A stretch of DNA of 64,000 bases from JANPBY01 sp963805505 (GCA_963805505.1 CAWDUP010000007.1:868001-932000), one strand, 5' to 3'. Shown: positions 42,919-51,363, numbered from the stretch's first letter. Notes: generated by a model from the sequence alone, not told the origin. Program-made: numbers and translations.

Positions 42919-42931
42919 TGCGAAATTCGCA
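42919..42931. promoter_or_regulatory. 13-bp palindrome, candidate Lrp operator
   Basis: TGCGAAATTCGCA is a perfect palindrome in the 168-bp gap between the divergent ALDH and Lrp genes. A related half-site TGCGGATTCAC follows at 42950-42960. Position, AT-rich centre and repetition fit an Lrp/AsnC binding region; binding is inferred. Confidence 0.5.
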
Positions 42932-42988
42932 AGAATCGGTAGGCGTCACTGCGGATTCACTTGCGCTCGCCGGGGCCTCCTCGCCAGA

Positions 42989-43471
42989 ATGCCTTCCATG
43001 GCCAGTCGCGAGCGCTCAGCCGCCGTGCCCCTCGACCAGGTCTCGAAGGCCATCATCGAGCAGCTCCAGCAGGACGGGCGGCGACCCTACGCAACCATCG
43101 GCAAGGCGGTCGGGTTGTCCGAGGCGGCGGTACGACAGCGCGTCCAACGACTCACCGATTCCGGGGTGATGCAGATCGTCGCGGTCACCGATCCGCTGGT
43201 GGTCGGGTTTCCCCGCGCCGCGATGATCGGCATCCGCGTGGAGGGCGACAGCGAGGTCGTCGCTGACAAGCTCGAGTCCTTCTCCGAGATCGACTACCTG
43301 GTCCTCACTGCCGGCTCGTTCGACATCCTCGTCGAGGTCGTGTGCGAAGACGACGAGCACCTGCTGGAAATCATCAACAAGCGAATCCGGGCGATCCCGG
43401 GAGTCGTGAACACCGAGAGCTTCGTCTATCTGAAGCTCCGCAAGCAGATCTACGCATGGGGTACCAGATGA
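42989..43471 (+). CDS. Lrp/AsnC-family regulator
   Basis: 160 residues. N-terminal HTH (IIEQLQQDGRRPYATIGKAVGLSEAAVRQRVQRL, about 22-58) and C-terminal RAM domain (AAMIGIRVEGDSEVVADKLESF, VLTAGSFDILVEVVCEDDEHL). It overlaps the aminotransferase start (ATGA) and is divergent from the second ALDH. Streptomyces has, as I recall, a similar aminotransferase-Lrp-ALDH arrangement with the Lrp acting in polyamine response; a homologous role is inferred. Start ATG 42989 or 42998. Confidence 0.9.
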   Translation: MPSMASRERSAAVPLDQVSKAIIEQLQQDGRRPYATIGKAVGLSEAAVRQRVQRLTDSGVMQIVAVTDPLVVGFPRAAMIGIRVEGDSEVVADKLESFSEIDYLVLTAGSFDILVEVVCEDDEHLLEIINKRIRAIPGVVNTESFVYLKLRKQIYAWGTR

Positions 43472-44868
43472 GCATCTCTCCGCAGAACTTCGCCGAACCC
43501 GGCGACGACGACCTCGCCGAACGCGCGAGTCGACACCTCTGGATGCACTTCACGCGCCACTCCACCTACAGCGAAGGTGGCGGGCACGTGCCGGTCATCG
43601 TGCGCGGGGACGGTGCGTATGTCTGGGACGACCAAGGCAAGCGCTATCTGGACGGGCTGGCCGGTCTGTTCACCGTCCAGGTCGGACACGGTCGCACAGA
43701 GCTGGCCGAAGCGGCGGCCAAGCAGTCCGCGGAGCTGGCGTTCTTCCCGCTCTGGTCCTACGCGCACCCGCAGGCCATCGAGCTGGCAGAACGGTTGGCG
43801 GGCTACGCCCCGGGTGACCTGAACCGTGTCTTCTTCACGAGCGGCGGCGGCGAAGCCGTGGAGAGTGCCTGGAAGTGTGCGAAGCAGTACTTCAAGCTCA
43901 CCGGAAAACCCATGAAGCACAAGGTGATCAGCCGCAATGTCGCCTACCACGGCACACCCCAGGGCGCGCTGTCCATCACGGGCATCCCGGAAGCGAAGAT
44001 GTTCTTCGAGCCGCTCGTCCCAGGCGGCCACAAGGTGCCCAACACCAACTTCTATCGGGCTCCCGCACACGACGACGACATCGAGGCGTTCGGTCGCTGG
44101 GCTGCTGACCGCATCGAGGAGGCCATCGAGTTCGAGGGCCCGGACACCGTGGCGGCAGTCTTCCTCGAGCCCGTCCAGAACTCCGGCGGCTGTTTCCCCC
44201 CACCCCCCGGCTACCTCGCTCGAGTACGCGAGATCTGCGATCGCCACGACGTGCTCTTTGTCGCGGACGAGACGATCTGCGCGTTCGGCCGCATCGGAGA
44301 CATGTTCGCGATGAACCGCTTCGGAGTGACGCCGGACATCATCACCTGCGCGAAGGGCATCACCTCCGGCTACGCCCCGCTCGGGGCGATGATCGTCAGC
44401 GACCGGATCTTCGAACCCTTCGCGACCGGCCAGAACTATTTCGCTCACGGCTACACCTTCGGCGGGCACCCGGTTTCGGCTGCCGTAGCCATGGCCAACC
44501 TCGACATCTTCGAGCGCGAGGGGCTCAATGCGCACGTGCAGGCCAACGAGGGCGCCTTCCGATCGACCTTGGAAAAGCTGCTCGATCTGCCGATCGTCGG
44601 AGACGTTCGTGGTGCCGGTTACTTCTACGGGATAGAGCTGGTCAAGGACAAGGCGACCAAGGAGACCTTCGACGACGACGAGGCGGAGCGACTGCTGCGT
44701 GGCTTCTTGTCCAAGGCCCTGTTCGACTCCGGCCTCTACTGCCGCGCAGATGACCGAGGTGATCCGGTCATCCAGCTGTCGCCGCCGCTGATCATCGGCC
44801 AGCCGGAGTTCGACGAGATCGAGCAGACCCTGCGCGGGGTCCTCACCGAGGCATGGTCGATCCTCTGA
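43468..44868 (+). CDS. Class III aminotransferase, putrescine/omega-amine:pyruvate type
   Basis: 466-residue PLP enzyme. FTSGGGEAVESAWKCAKQYFKL (cofactor loop), AYHGTPQGALSITGIP, VFLEPVQNSGGCFPPP, VADETICAFGRIGDMF and Schiff-base Lys296 in IITCAKGITSGYAPLG. TYSEGGGHVPVIVRGDGAYVWDDQGK near the N-terminus is typical of the SpuC-like branch. It likely transaminates putrescine to 4-aminobutanal, or beta-alanine to malonic semialdehyde; the choice is not decidable here. First catalytic gene in the operon lrp-aminotransferase-PNPOx-FAD oxidase. Confidence 0.88.
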   Translation: MSISPQNFAEPGDDDLAERASRHLWMHFTRHSTYSEGGGHVPVIVRGDGAYVWDDQGKRYLDGLAGLFTVQVGHGRTELAEAAAKQSAELAFFPLWSYAHPQAIELAERLAGYAPGDLNRVFFTSGGGEAVESAWKCAKQYFKLTGKPMKHKVISRNVAYHGTPQGALSITGIPEAKMFFEPLVPGGHKVPNTNFYRAPAHDDDIEAFGRWAADRIEEAIEFEGPDTVAAVFLEPVQNSGGCFPPPPGYLARVREICDRHDVLFVADETICAFGRIGDMFAMNRFGVTPDIITCAKGITSGYAPLGAMIVSDRIFEPFATGQNYFAHGYTFGGHPVSAAVAMANLDIFEREGLNAHVQANEGAFRSTLEKLLDLPIVGDVRGAGYFYGIELVKDKATKETFDDDEAERLLRGFLSKALFDSGLYCRADDRGDPVIQLSPPLIIGQPEFDEIEQTLRGVLTEAWSIL

Positions 44869-45575
44869 CCGCCGCCGACTCCAAACCGCTCCCCGGCTCG
44901 ACACCCCGCACCGAGGTTCGACGGATCCCGGAGAAGGCTGTCCGCGATCGCGACGTCCTGCACGCGATCTTGGATGCCGGGCTGGTGGCGCACGTTGCAG
45001 CGATGAACACCAGGACCCGGGCGAGCAGCCCCAGCCCTGGCACGTCTGAGGGGCGTGCGCAGCCCTACGTCGTGCCAGTGGCCTACGCGCGCGACGGGGA
45101 CACCGTGCTGTTCCACGGGTCGACGGCGTCGCGCCTGTTCATGGGCCTGGCTGCCGGAGCGCCGACCTGCCTAACCGTCACCTTGCTCGATGGTCTGGTG
45201 GTTGCCCGCTCGGCATTCGAGTCCTCGATGCACTACCGGAGCGTGATGGTGCTGGGCAGCTCGACCGTCGTCCAGGGCACGGAGAAGACCGAAGCACTGC
45301 GGATCATCACCGAGCACCTGATGCCCGGACGCTGGGCGGACATTCGTCCCCCGCACGCCAAGGAGCTCGCAGCCACGACCGTCCTGCGGCTGCCGCTGGA
45401 CGAGACCTCGGTGAAGGTCAGCGCCGGTCAGCCCGAGGACCCTGACGACGATGTCGCGGGATCGGCATGGGCAGGCACGCTCCCGCTGGTCGAGCACTTC
45501 GGCAAGCCGGCGCCGGCGGACGACCTGGCGCCTGGCATCGCCGTGCCGACCTACGTCACGACCTGGTCACGGTGA
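44853..45575 (+). CDS. Pyridoxamine-phosphate-oxidase-like FMN-binding protein
   Basis: 240 residues with a split-barrel FMN-binding fold. IPEKAVRDRDVLHAILDAGLVAHVA, QPYVVPVAYARDGDTVLFHGSTASRLFMGLAAG and TCLTVTLLDGLVVARSAFESSMHYRSVMV are the usual elements of the NimA/PNPOx-like group. The ATG at 44853 overlaps the aminotransferase end by 16 nt. It may act in vitamin B6 or flavin chemistry for the PLP- and FAD-dependent neighbours; this is inference. Confidence 0.85.
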   Translation: MVDPLTAADSKPLPGSTPRTEVRRIPEKAVRDRDVLHAILDAGLVAHVAAMNTRTRASSPSPGTSEGRAQPYVVPVAYARDGDTVLFHGSTASRLFMGLAAGAPTCLTVTLLDGLVVARSAFESSMHYRSVMVLGSSTVVQGTEKTEALRIITEHLMPGRWADIRPPHAKELAATTVLRLPLDETSVKVSAGQPEDPDDDVAGSAWAGTLPLVEHFGKPAPADDLAPGIAVPTYVTTWSR

Positions 45576-45579
45576 CCAG

Positions 45580-46962
45580 ATGACGACGCATCGTGCGTTG
45601 AGCCTTTGGTGGTCAACGTTGCCCGACGACCTGGCCGGTCCGGTAAGACCCGCGCTGGCTGGTAGCTCGGAGGCCGACGTGACGATCGTCGGAGCGGGCT
45701 ACACGGGGCTGTGGACGGCCTACTACCTGGCCAAGGCCGATCCTTCGCTGCGCATCGTCGTGCTCGAACGTGAGGTAGCCGGATTCGGCGCATCCGGGCG
45801 AAACGGCGGCTGGTGCTCGGCGCTCTTCCCAGCCTCCTGGGCCAAGATCGCGAAGGGGTCGGGACGCGATGCTGCCATGGCCATGCAGCGCGCGATGTTC
45901 GACACGGTCGACGAGGTCGGCTCCGTCGTGGCTGCTGAGGGTCTCGACGTGCACTGGGCCAAAGGGGGAACGACGTCGCTGGCCCGCACCCCGGTGCAGC
46001 TCGAACGGGCCAAGGCCGAAATAGCCGACGCTCGCGCGTGGGGATTCTCTGAGGACGACTATCGGTGGTTGGAGCCCGGCGAAGCCGCGGCCTCGGTCGG
46101 GGCAACCGATGTGCTCGGCGCGACCTACACCCCACATACGGCGGCCATCCATCCGGCGCGGCTGGTCCGCAGCTTGGCGCAGGTCGTCGAGCGGCTGGGG
46201 GTCACCATCCATGAGCACACCGAGGTGACAGCGATCGAGCCAGGTGTCGTGCGTACCTCGCTGGGCGACGTCCGCGCTCGCTACTGCCTGCGGGCGACCG
46301 AGGGATACACCGCCCAGCTCGCCGGGCACAAGCGTGACATCGTGCCGGTCTACTCCCTCATGCTGGCGACCGAGCCACTCCCCCAGGCTTTCTGGGACGA
46401 GGTCGGGCTCGCCGAGCGACCGACGTTCAACGACTACCGGCACCTGATCATCTATGGCCAGCGCACAGCGGACGGCCGGTTCGCCTTCGGCGGACGCGGC
46501 GCGCCCTATCACTTCGGCTCGACGATCGACCCTGCGCACGACCGGAAGCCCGCCGTCTTCGACGAGCTGCACCGGGTGCTCATCGAGCTGTTCCCGAGCG
46601 TTCGTGACGCGGCCATCACCCACACGTGGGGTGGCCCGCTGGGACTCACGCGCGACTGGTACGCGTCCTGCACCCTGGACTCCACCACCGGACTGGGATG
46701 GGCCGGCGGCTACGTCGGTGATGGGGTAGGCACCGCCAACCTCGCGGGACGTACGCTCGCCGACCTGGTCGTGGGAAACGACAGCTCGCTGACCCGGTTG
46801 CCCTGGGTCAACCACCGGGCCCGGCGTTGGGAGCCGGAGCCGTTCCGCTTCCTCGGCGTCAACGCAGGACTGCGGGTGATGAGCTCGGCCGACGACGTCG
46901 AGCACCGCACCGGCCGCCCCTCCCGACGAGCCGACTTGATCAACCGAATCCTCGGCCACTGA
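45580..46962 (+). CDS. FAD-dependent amine oxidoreductase (DAO-like), second copy
   Basis: 460 residues. ADVTIVGAGYTGLWTAYYLAK (FAD Rossmann motif near 33-53), VVLEREVAGFGASGRNGGWCS, HPARLVRSLAQVVERLGV, LMLATEPLPQAFWDEVGL, and C-terminal LGWAGGYVGDGVGTANLAGRTLADL. It is related to the oxidase at 30904 but has its own C-terminus. Start ATG 45580, 4 nt after the previous stop. It is the last gene of the lrp operon and ends at a 16-bp repeat motif. Confidence 0.87.
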   Translation: MTTHRALSLWWSTLPDDLAGPVRPALAGSSEADVTIVGAGYTGLWTAYYLAKADPSLRIVVLEREVAGFGASGRNGGWCSALFPASWAKIAKGSGRDAAMAMQRAMFDTVDEVGSVVAAEGLDVHWAKGGTTSLARTPVQLERAKAEIADARAWGFSEDDYRWLEPGEAAASVGATDVLGATYTPHTAAIHPARLVRSLAQVVERLGVTIHEHTEVTAIEPGVVRTSLGDVRARYCLRATEGYTAQLAGHKRDIVPVYSLMLATEPLPQAFWDEVGLAERPTFNDYRHLIIYGQRTADGRFAFGGRGAPYHFGSTIDPAHDRKPAVFDELHRVLIELFPSVRDAAITHTWGGPLGLTRDWYASCTLDSTTGLGWAGGYVGDGVGTANLAGRTLADLVVGNDSSLTRLPWVNHRARRWEPEPFRFLGVNAGLRVMSSADDVEHRTGRPSRRADLINRILGH

Positions 46963-47085
46963 CCCGCTTCACCCAGCGGAGCGCCCCTGAGGGCTAGGCA
47001 TTTGTCCGGTTTGGGGTGGATCGTCCTGCCAAGAAGGGCACCCCTGCTGGGTGAAGCGGGTTAGGGGGTGCTGGGTGAGGCGGGT
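46962..47085. repeat. 16-bp motif in three copies, forming a long inverted repeat
   Basis: ACCCGCTTCACCCAGC at 46962-46977 (+); its exact complement at 47046-47061; and a one-base variant (ACCCGCCTCACCCAGC on the minus strand) at 47070-47085. The plus copy starts in the TGA of the FAD oxidase, and the distal minus copy starts in the TGA of the RNase H gene. The arms could form a bidirectional terminator with a 68-nt loop. No T-tract. Confidence 0.7.
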
Positions 47086-48245
47086 CAGGGCGGAGGGGGG
47101 AGCGCGTTGAAGGAGCGCAGACTCGCCCCGCCATCGGTCCACCAGTGGATCGTCGTCGCCGAGGCCGGGCTGAGCTCCATCCGGAACAGCGCGTCCGGCG
47201 GCGCCTGCAGCGCTTGGCGGACGAGGGCCTTGATCGGGCTCACGTGGGTCACGACGACGACGGTGCGCCCGTCGTACGCCTCCGCGAGGCGAGCTCGCGC
47301 GGCCGCGACCCTGCGGTTGACGGCGTCGAAGGACTCGCCGAAGGGTGGGGCCACCGCCGTCGAGGCCAGCCAGGCAGCGAGCTCCCTGGGCCAACGTTGG
47401 GCGATCTCGGCGTAGGAGTAGCCGTCCCAGTCACCGAACGCCGCCTCCCTGAAGTCCTCGTCCACCTCGACGTCGGAGATCCCAAGGACCTCAGCGACCG
47501 CCGATGCGGTCTCGCGGGTTCGGCGCAGCGGCGAGCTGACCACGGCAGCGACGTCGACCCCGTGGGCGGCCAGCAGCGAAGCGGCCGCCACGGATTGCTG
47601 CTGCCCGAGCTCGGTCAGACCCGGGTCGGCGCCTCCTGAGCCGCTGAAGAGCCTGTCGCGGGTGAGCTCGGTCTCCCCGTGGCGGACGAGCACCGTCGCC
47701 AGAGGTGGTCCCACGTCTGGGCCCCACCCAACCAACCGCCGCGGCGTGCCGGTCGCTCCCGATTCGGCGACAGCCCCGCCAGCGTCAGCCGTACGACCGG
47801 GATCCTCGTTCGCGTCGAGAACCGGCAACGAGTCGATGGATTGCCCGTCAAGGGCGGCATTGACCAGCCGGTCGGCTGCCTTGTTCTTCTCGCGCGGGAT
47901 CCATTGATAAGTGACTCGGTCGTGCGGGAAAGCCGCGAAGGCCCGCTTTGCCAGAACCTTCATGTCGGGGTGCTTGACCTGCCATCGCCCGGACATCTGC
48001 TCGACGACGAGCTTGGAGTCCATGCGGACGTCCACCCGGGCGTCGGGATCGAGCTCGGCCACCGCCTCGAGACCAGCGATGAGCCCGCGGTATTCGGCGA
48101 CGTTGTTGGAGGCGACCCCGATACGCTCCCCGCGCTCGACCAATACCTCGCCGGTCTCGCCGTCACGAACCAGCGCGCCATAGGCGGCTTGCCCTGGATT
48201 GCCGCGAGACCCGCCGTCGGCCTCCACGACGAACCGAGCGGTCAC
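47085..48245 (-). CDS. Bifunctional RNase H / acid phosphatase
   Basis: 386 residues. N-terminal RNase HI domain (about 1-135: FVVEADGGSRGNPGQAAYGA, NNVAEYRGLIAGLEA with catalytic Asp/Glu, RMDSKLVVEQM). The C-terminal histidine-phosphatase domain (about 183-380) has the phosphohistidine motif VLVRHGETELTR and VVVVTHVSPIKALV. This fusion is a known actinobacterial protein, acting on RNA-DNA hybrids and phosphate esters (CobC-like). GTG 48245 overlaps the previous stop (GTGA). Confidence 0.93.
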   Translation of the reverse strand: MTARFVVEADGGSRGNPGQAAYGALVRDGETGEVLVERGERIGVASNNVAEYRGLIAGLEAVAELDPDARVDVRMDSKLVVEQMSGRWQVKHPDMKVLAKRAFAAFPHDRVTYQWIPREKNKAADRLVNAALDGQSIDSLPVLDANEDPGRTADAGGAVAESGATGTPRRLVGWGPDVGPPLATVLVRHGETELTRDRLFSGSGGADPGLTELGQQQSVAAASLLAAHGVDVAAVVSSPLRRTRETASAVAEVLGISDVEVDEDFREAAFGDWDGYSYAEIAQRWPRELAAWLASTAVAPPFGESFDAVNRRVAAARARLAEAYDGRTVVVVTHVSPIKALVRQALQAPPDALFRMELSPASATTIHWWTDGGASLRSFNALPPPP

Positions 48246-48982
48246 AGACCTGACTCCGCGGTACGAACGAGGATCACCCCGCAGTCCTCGTGCCGCAGCA
48301 CCGCATCGGGGGCCGCCTGCCGTGCGGCGCCCAGCTCGGTGCTGTTGAGCTCCATCCGACATCCTCCACAGCGGCCCCGGGACAACGCAGCTGCGCCGAC
48401 GCCGTTCTTCGCGCGCACCTTCTCATAGAGGGCGAGCAGGTCGGCGGGCGTGCTCGCGGCCAGTGAAGCCCGGCCCTCGGTGGCGAACTGGCTGTCCTTG
48501 TCGATCTCGGTGAAGGCCTCGTCACGGCGCTGGGTTGCGGCGACAAGTTCGCCCTCGAGCTCTGCACCGCGCCGTCCGAGCTCGGTGAGCAGACGCTGTA
48601 CGTCTTCCAGCCGCTCGAGAATCTCCAGCTCGACGTCCTCGAGGTCGGCCTGCCGCTTGGCGAGCGAGCCGATCTCGTGTTGCAGGCTCTCGAGCTCCTT
48701 GGCCGAGGTGATGGCGCCCGAGTCGAGGCGTTCCTGGTCACGTCCGGCGCGGGCGCGTACCTGCTCGACGTCGGTCTCGGCCTTGGCCACCTCACGTGCC
48801 ACGTCACTGGCCTCGGTCTCGGCGGCAACGATGCGGTCTCGCAGCCCGTCCTGCTCGACACTGAGCGCCTCGATCTGTGCTATCTCTGGCAGAGACCGGC
48901 GACGATGCTCCAGCTGGGCCAGTCGTGCGTCCTGCTCGGCGAGGTCGAGCAGTCGCAGCTGGTCGTCGGCAGCGGCGTTCAG
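48242..48982 (-). CDS. C4-type zinc-ribbon coiled-coil protein
   Basis: About 246 residues. A long coiled coil occupies roughly 15-190 (LLDLAEQDARLAQLEHRRRSLPE, LQHEIGSLAKRQADLEDVEL) and a C-terminal zinc ribbon has RCGGCRMELN and HEDCGVI; one of four Cys positions is less regular. The probable start is CTG at 48982: AAGGAGG lies 6 nt upstream, and the codon overlaps the Nif3-like stop as CTGA, mirroring the ATGA/GTGA couplings nearby. The alternative GTG at 49009 has no ribosome-binding site and overlaps the previous gene by 31 nt. Family role unknown. Confidence 0.88.
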   Translation of the reverse strand: MNAAADDQLRLLDLAEQDARLAQLEHRRRSLPEIAQIEALSVEQDGLRDRIVAAETEASDVAREVAKAETDVEQVRARAGRDQERLDSGAITSAKELESLQHEIGSLAKRQADLEDVELEILERLEDVQRLLTELGRRGAELEGELVAATQRRDEAFTEIDKDSQFATEGRASLAASTPADLLALYEKVRAKNGVGAAALSRGRCGGCRMELNSTELGAARQAAPDAVLRHEDCGVILVRTAESGL

Positions 48983-49785
48983 CGGGTGCCTCCTTCGTGG
49001 AAGGTCCACGGGTCGGTGTTGATCTCGGACACAACAGCCTCCACGCTATCCGGCGGGAGCCTGGCCAGCAGCCTTGACCTCGCATCGCCGAGCCACGGCC
49101 ACTCCGAGGCGAAGTGCCCGACGTCCACCAACGCCGGGCCACCACTTTCCATGGCCTCCGAGGCCGGGTGATGTCTGAGGTCGGCCGTGACGTAGACGTC
49201 AGCCCGAGAGGCTCGTACGGCGTCGAACAGATCGTCGCCGGCGCCCCCAGCCACGGCGACCCGCCGGATGAGCCGTTCCGGGTCGCCGGTCGCTCGCACT
49301 CCGCCGGCGCCGACCGGAAGGGCCGCTGCGGCCCTCGCCACGAAGTCGCGAAGCGTCACGGCATCCGCGAGCTCGCCCACTCGCCCGATACCGCCCTCTG
49401 ACAGTGGCTCGAGCTGACCGAGAGGCAGCCCGACTGCCGAAGCCAGCGCATCCGAGACACCGGGAGAAGCTTTGTCTGCATTGGTGTGGGCCACGTGCAA
49501 CGCGCACCCTCCCGTGACCAACCGGTGGACCAGGCGGCCCTTCGCGGTGGTCGCCGGCACCCCATGGACCGGGCGAAGCAGCAAGGGGTGGTGGACGACC
49601 AGCAGATCGGCGCCCGCGTCCAGAGCCTCGCTGACCGTGCTGTCCACGGGATCGACAGCGAAAAGCACCCGCCGCACGTGCGCGTCGGGGTCACCGCAAA
49701 CGAGCCCGACGGCGTCCCACGGCTCGGCAGTCTCGGGGACGTACAGCGCCTCGAGGACCTCGACAACCTCACGCAGCACCGGCAC
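48979..49785 (-). CDS. Nif3-like dinuclear metal-centre protein
   Basis: 268 residues of the NIF3/YbgI family (GTP cyclohydrolase I type 2-like). Metal ligands appear in LLVVHHPLLLR, ALHVAHTNADKASPGV and DVGHFASEWPWL; EPWDAVGLVCGDP is the N-terminal family motif. The family forms toroidal hexamers; its activity is not settled. Starts GTG CCG GTG at 49785. First gene of a three-gene minus-strand operon with the zinc-ribbon and RNase H genes. Confidence 0.9.
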   Translation of the reverse strand: MPVLREVVEVLEALYVPETAEPWDAVGLVCGDPDAHVRRVLFAVDPVDSTVSEALDAGADLLVVHHPLLLRPVHGVPATTAKGRLVHRLVTGGCALHVAHTNADKASPGVSDALASAVGLPLGQLEPLSEGGIGRVGELADAVTLRDFVARAAAALPVGAGGVRATGDPERLIRRVAVAGGAGDDLFDAVRASRADVYVTADLRHHPASEAMESGGPALVDVGHFASEWPWLGDARSRLLARLPPDSVEAVVSEINTDPWTFHEGGTR

Positions 49786-49837
49786 GCCCGGAGGCTATCG
49801 GTCAAGGCGCGATCGCCTCGCTCGAGCCAGGTGTCGG

Positions 49838-51193
49838 ATGCCCTGGCTCCGAGGCGCGTCGGGCATACTCGGCCCACGATGTCGAGCGGAAGGTACGGGG
49901 GAAAACACGATCAGCCCTGACCTCGCAAAACCTCGTGGACCGTTCAGCTATCAGGCGTTTCGGCTGCTGTTCCTCAGCCGCGGGGCCACCTTTTTGGGCA
50001 ACGCCATCGCTCCGATCGCGTTGGCGTTCGCTGTGCTCGACATCACCGGCTCAGCAACCGACCTCGGGTTGGTCGTCGCCAGCCGAACCATCCCGCAAGT
50101 GCTCCTGGTCCTGTTCGGCGGAGTGATCGCCGACCGATTTCCGCGCACCAAGGTGATCGTCGTCTCGAACTCGCTCGCCGCGATCAGCCAAGCACTTGCC
50201 GCCGTCTTGCTGATCAACGGGCACGCCACGATCTGGCAGCTCGTGCTCATCCAGGCGTTCAACGGTTCGGTGTCGGCGTTCGCCTTCCCGGCCGGTGCCG
50301 GACTGACTCCGCAGACCGTCCCAAACGCCGTCCTGCAACAGGCGAACGCGTCCTTGCGGCTGGTCATCAACGCGTCGCTGATCGGGGGCGCTGCCATCGG
50401 TGGGCTCCTGGTCGCGTCGGTCGGCCCTGGCTGGGCGGTCTCCATCGACGCGCTCAGCTTTGCGATCGCTGCGGCTTGCGTCAGCCGGATTCGACTGCAA
50501 CAACACGAGCCGATCGCCAGGCAGGAGGCGACGCCGAGCCATCCCGAGCAGCTGGACGTCGCACCGGTTCAAACCAGCATCCTGGCCGAGCTGCGTGCGG
50601 GTTGGAGGGAGTTCATCACCCGCAGCTGGCTGTGGACCGTGGTCCTGGCGTTCTCCTTGATCAATGCCGCCGAGAGCGGATCGCTCGGCGTGGTCGGGCC
50701 GTTGGTAGCCGACGAGACGATCGGACGAGCTGCCTGGGGGTTCGTCCTGTCGGCCGAAGCGATCGGGATGGTGCTGGGTGCTTTGACGGCCCTGCGGGTA
50801 CGTCCGCGGCGCACCCTGCTCGTGGGGATGCTCGGCATCGCTGCGATGCTGCCGTTCCTGGTGATCCTGGCGGTTCACCCGACGACGCCTCTGCTGATCG
50901 TCGCCGCCGTCGTGTCTGGGTTGGGCGTCGAAACGTTCGGCATCTACTGGGATCTGTCCATGCAGCAGCACATCCCGCAGCAGATCCTGAGCCGCGTGTA
51001 CTCCTACGACATGCTCGGCTCGCTCATGTTCATTCCGATCGGGCAGATCGCGGCCGGGCCGTTGGTGGCCGCGGTTGGAACGGAGACGACGCTGCTGGTG
51101 GCTGCTGGCGTCATCGCCACGGTCACCGCTGCCACGATCGCCGTACCCTCCGTGCGTCGGCTGGAACGCACCGACCTCCCCGCCCCCGCGTAG
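49838..51193 (+). CDS. MFS transporter (start uncertain)
   Basis: About 451 residues from the ATG at 49838. The protein-like part begins at PRGPFSYQAFRLLFLSRGATFLGN, preceded by ISPDLAK. Twelve predicted membrane segments; RFPRTKVIVVSN matches the loop 2-3 motif, and GIYWDLSMQQHIPQQILSRVYSYD is typical of MFS_3/enterobactin-exporter-like proteins. The natural start is unclear: an ATC codon at 49910 sits where an ATG is expected, 8-9 nt after GGGGG, and an ATG at 49879 in another frame would read in only after a +1 shift in GGGGGAAAA. Convergent with tRNA-Val. Confidence 0.85.
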   Translation: MPWLRGASGILGPRCRAEGTGENTISPDLAKPRGPFSYQAFRLLFLSRGATFLGNAIAPIALAFAVLDITGSATDLGLVVASRTIPQVLLVLFGGVIADRFPRTKVIVVSNSLAAISQALAAVLLINGHATIWQLVLIQAFNGSVSAFAFPAGAGLTPQTVPNAVLQQANASLRLVINASLIGGAAIGGLLVASVGPGWAVSIDALSFAIAAACVSRIRLQQHEPIARQEATPSHPEQLDVAPVQTSILAELRAGWREFITRSWLWTVVLAFSLINAAESGSLGVVGPLVADETIGRAAWGFVLSAEAIGMVLGALTALRVRPRRTLLVGMLGIAAMLPFLVILAVHPTTPLLIVAAVVSGLGVETFGIYWDLSMQQHIPQQILSRVYSYDMLGSLMFIPIGQIAAGPLVAAVGTETTLLVAAGVIATVTAATIAVPSVRRLERTDLPAPA

Positions 51194-51227
51194 CTCTGTG
51201 AGCCGAACGTGGCGTGAGAGGTCTGGG

Positions 51228-51287
51228 ACGAATGGCAATGAACGGGGCAATGCTGGGAGCGAGATCGACCCGTTCATTGCCACTCGT
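51228..51287. terminator. 19-bp inverted repeat downstream of tRNA-Val and the MFS gene
   Basis: Arms 51228-51246 (ACGAATGGCAATGAACGGG) and 51269-51287 pair over 19 bp with a 22-nt loop. On the minus strand the single mismatch becomes a G-U pair, so the hairpin is fully paired in RNA reading away from the tRNA. It fits a terminator for both convergent units but lacks a T-tract. It could also be a small dispersed repeat. Confidence 0.55.
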
Positions 51288-51363
51288 CGAGTCACCTCGA
51301 ACAGTTCAACTGATGGGGACGGGTGCCAGCCGTTCCGCGCGTGTGAGTCGGGCGACGATCGGG

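Noticed and set aside
43450..44904. A 484-codon minus-strand frame opposite the class III aminotransferase
   Set aside because: Antisense shadow; the plus strand has full PLP-enzyme motifs and coupled neighbours.
50051..51295. A 414-codon minus-strand frame opposite the MFS transporter
   Set aside because: Rich in Arg/Gln/Asp with no domain; the MFS on the plus strand explains the region.
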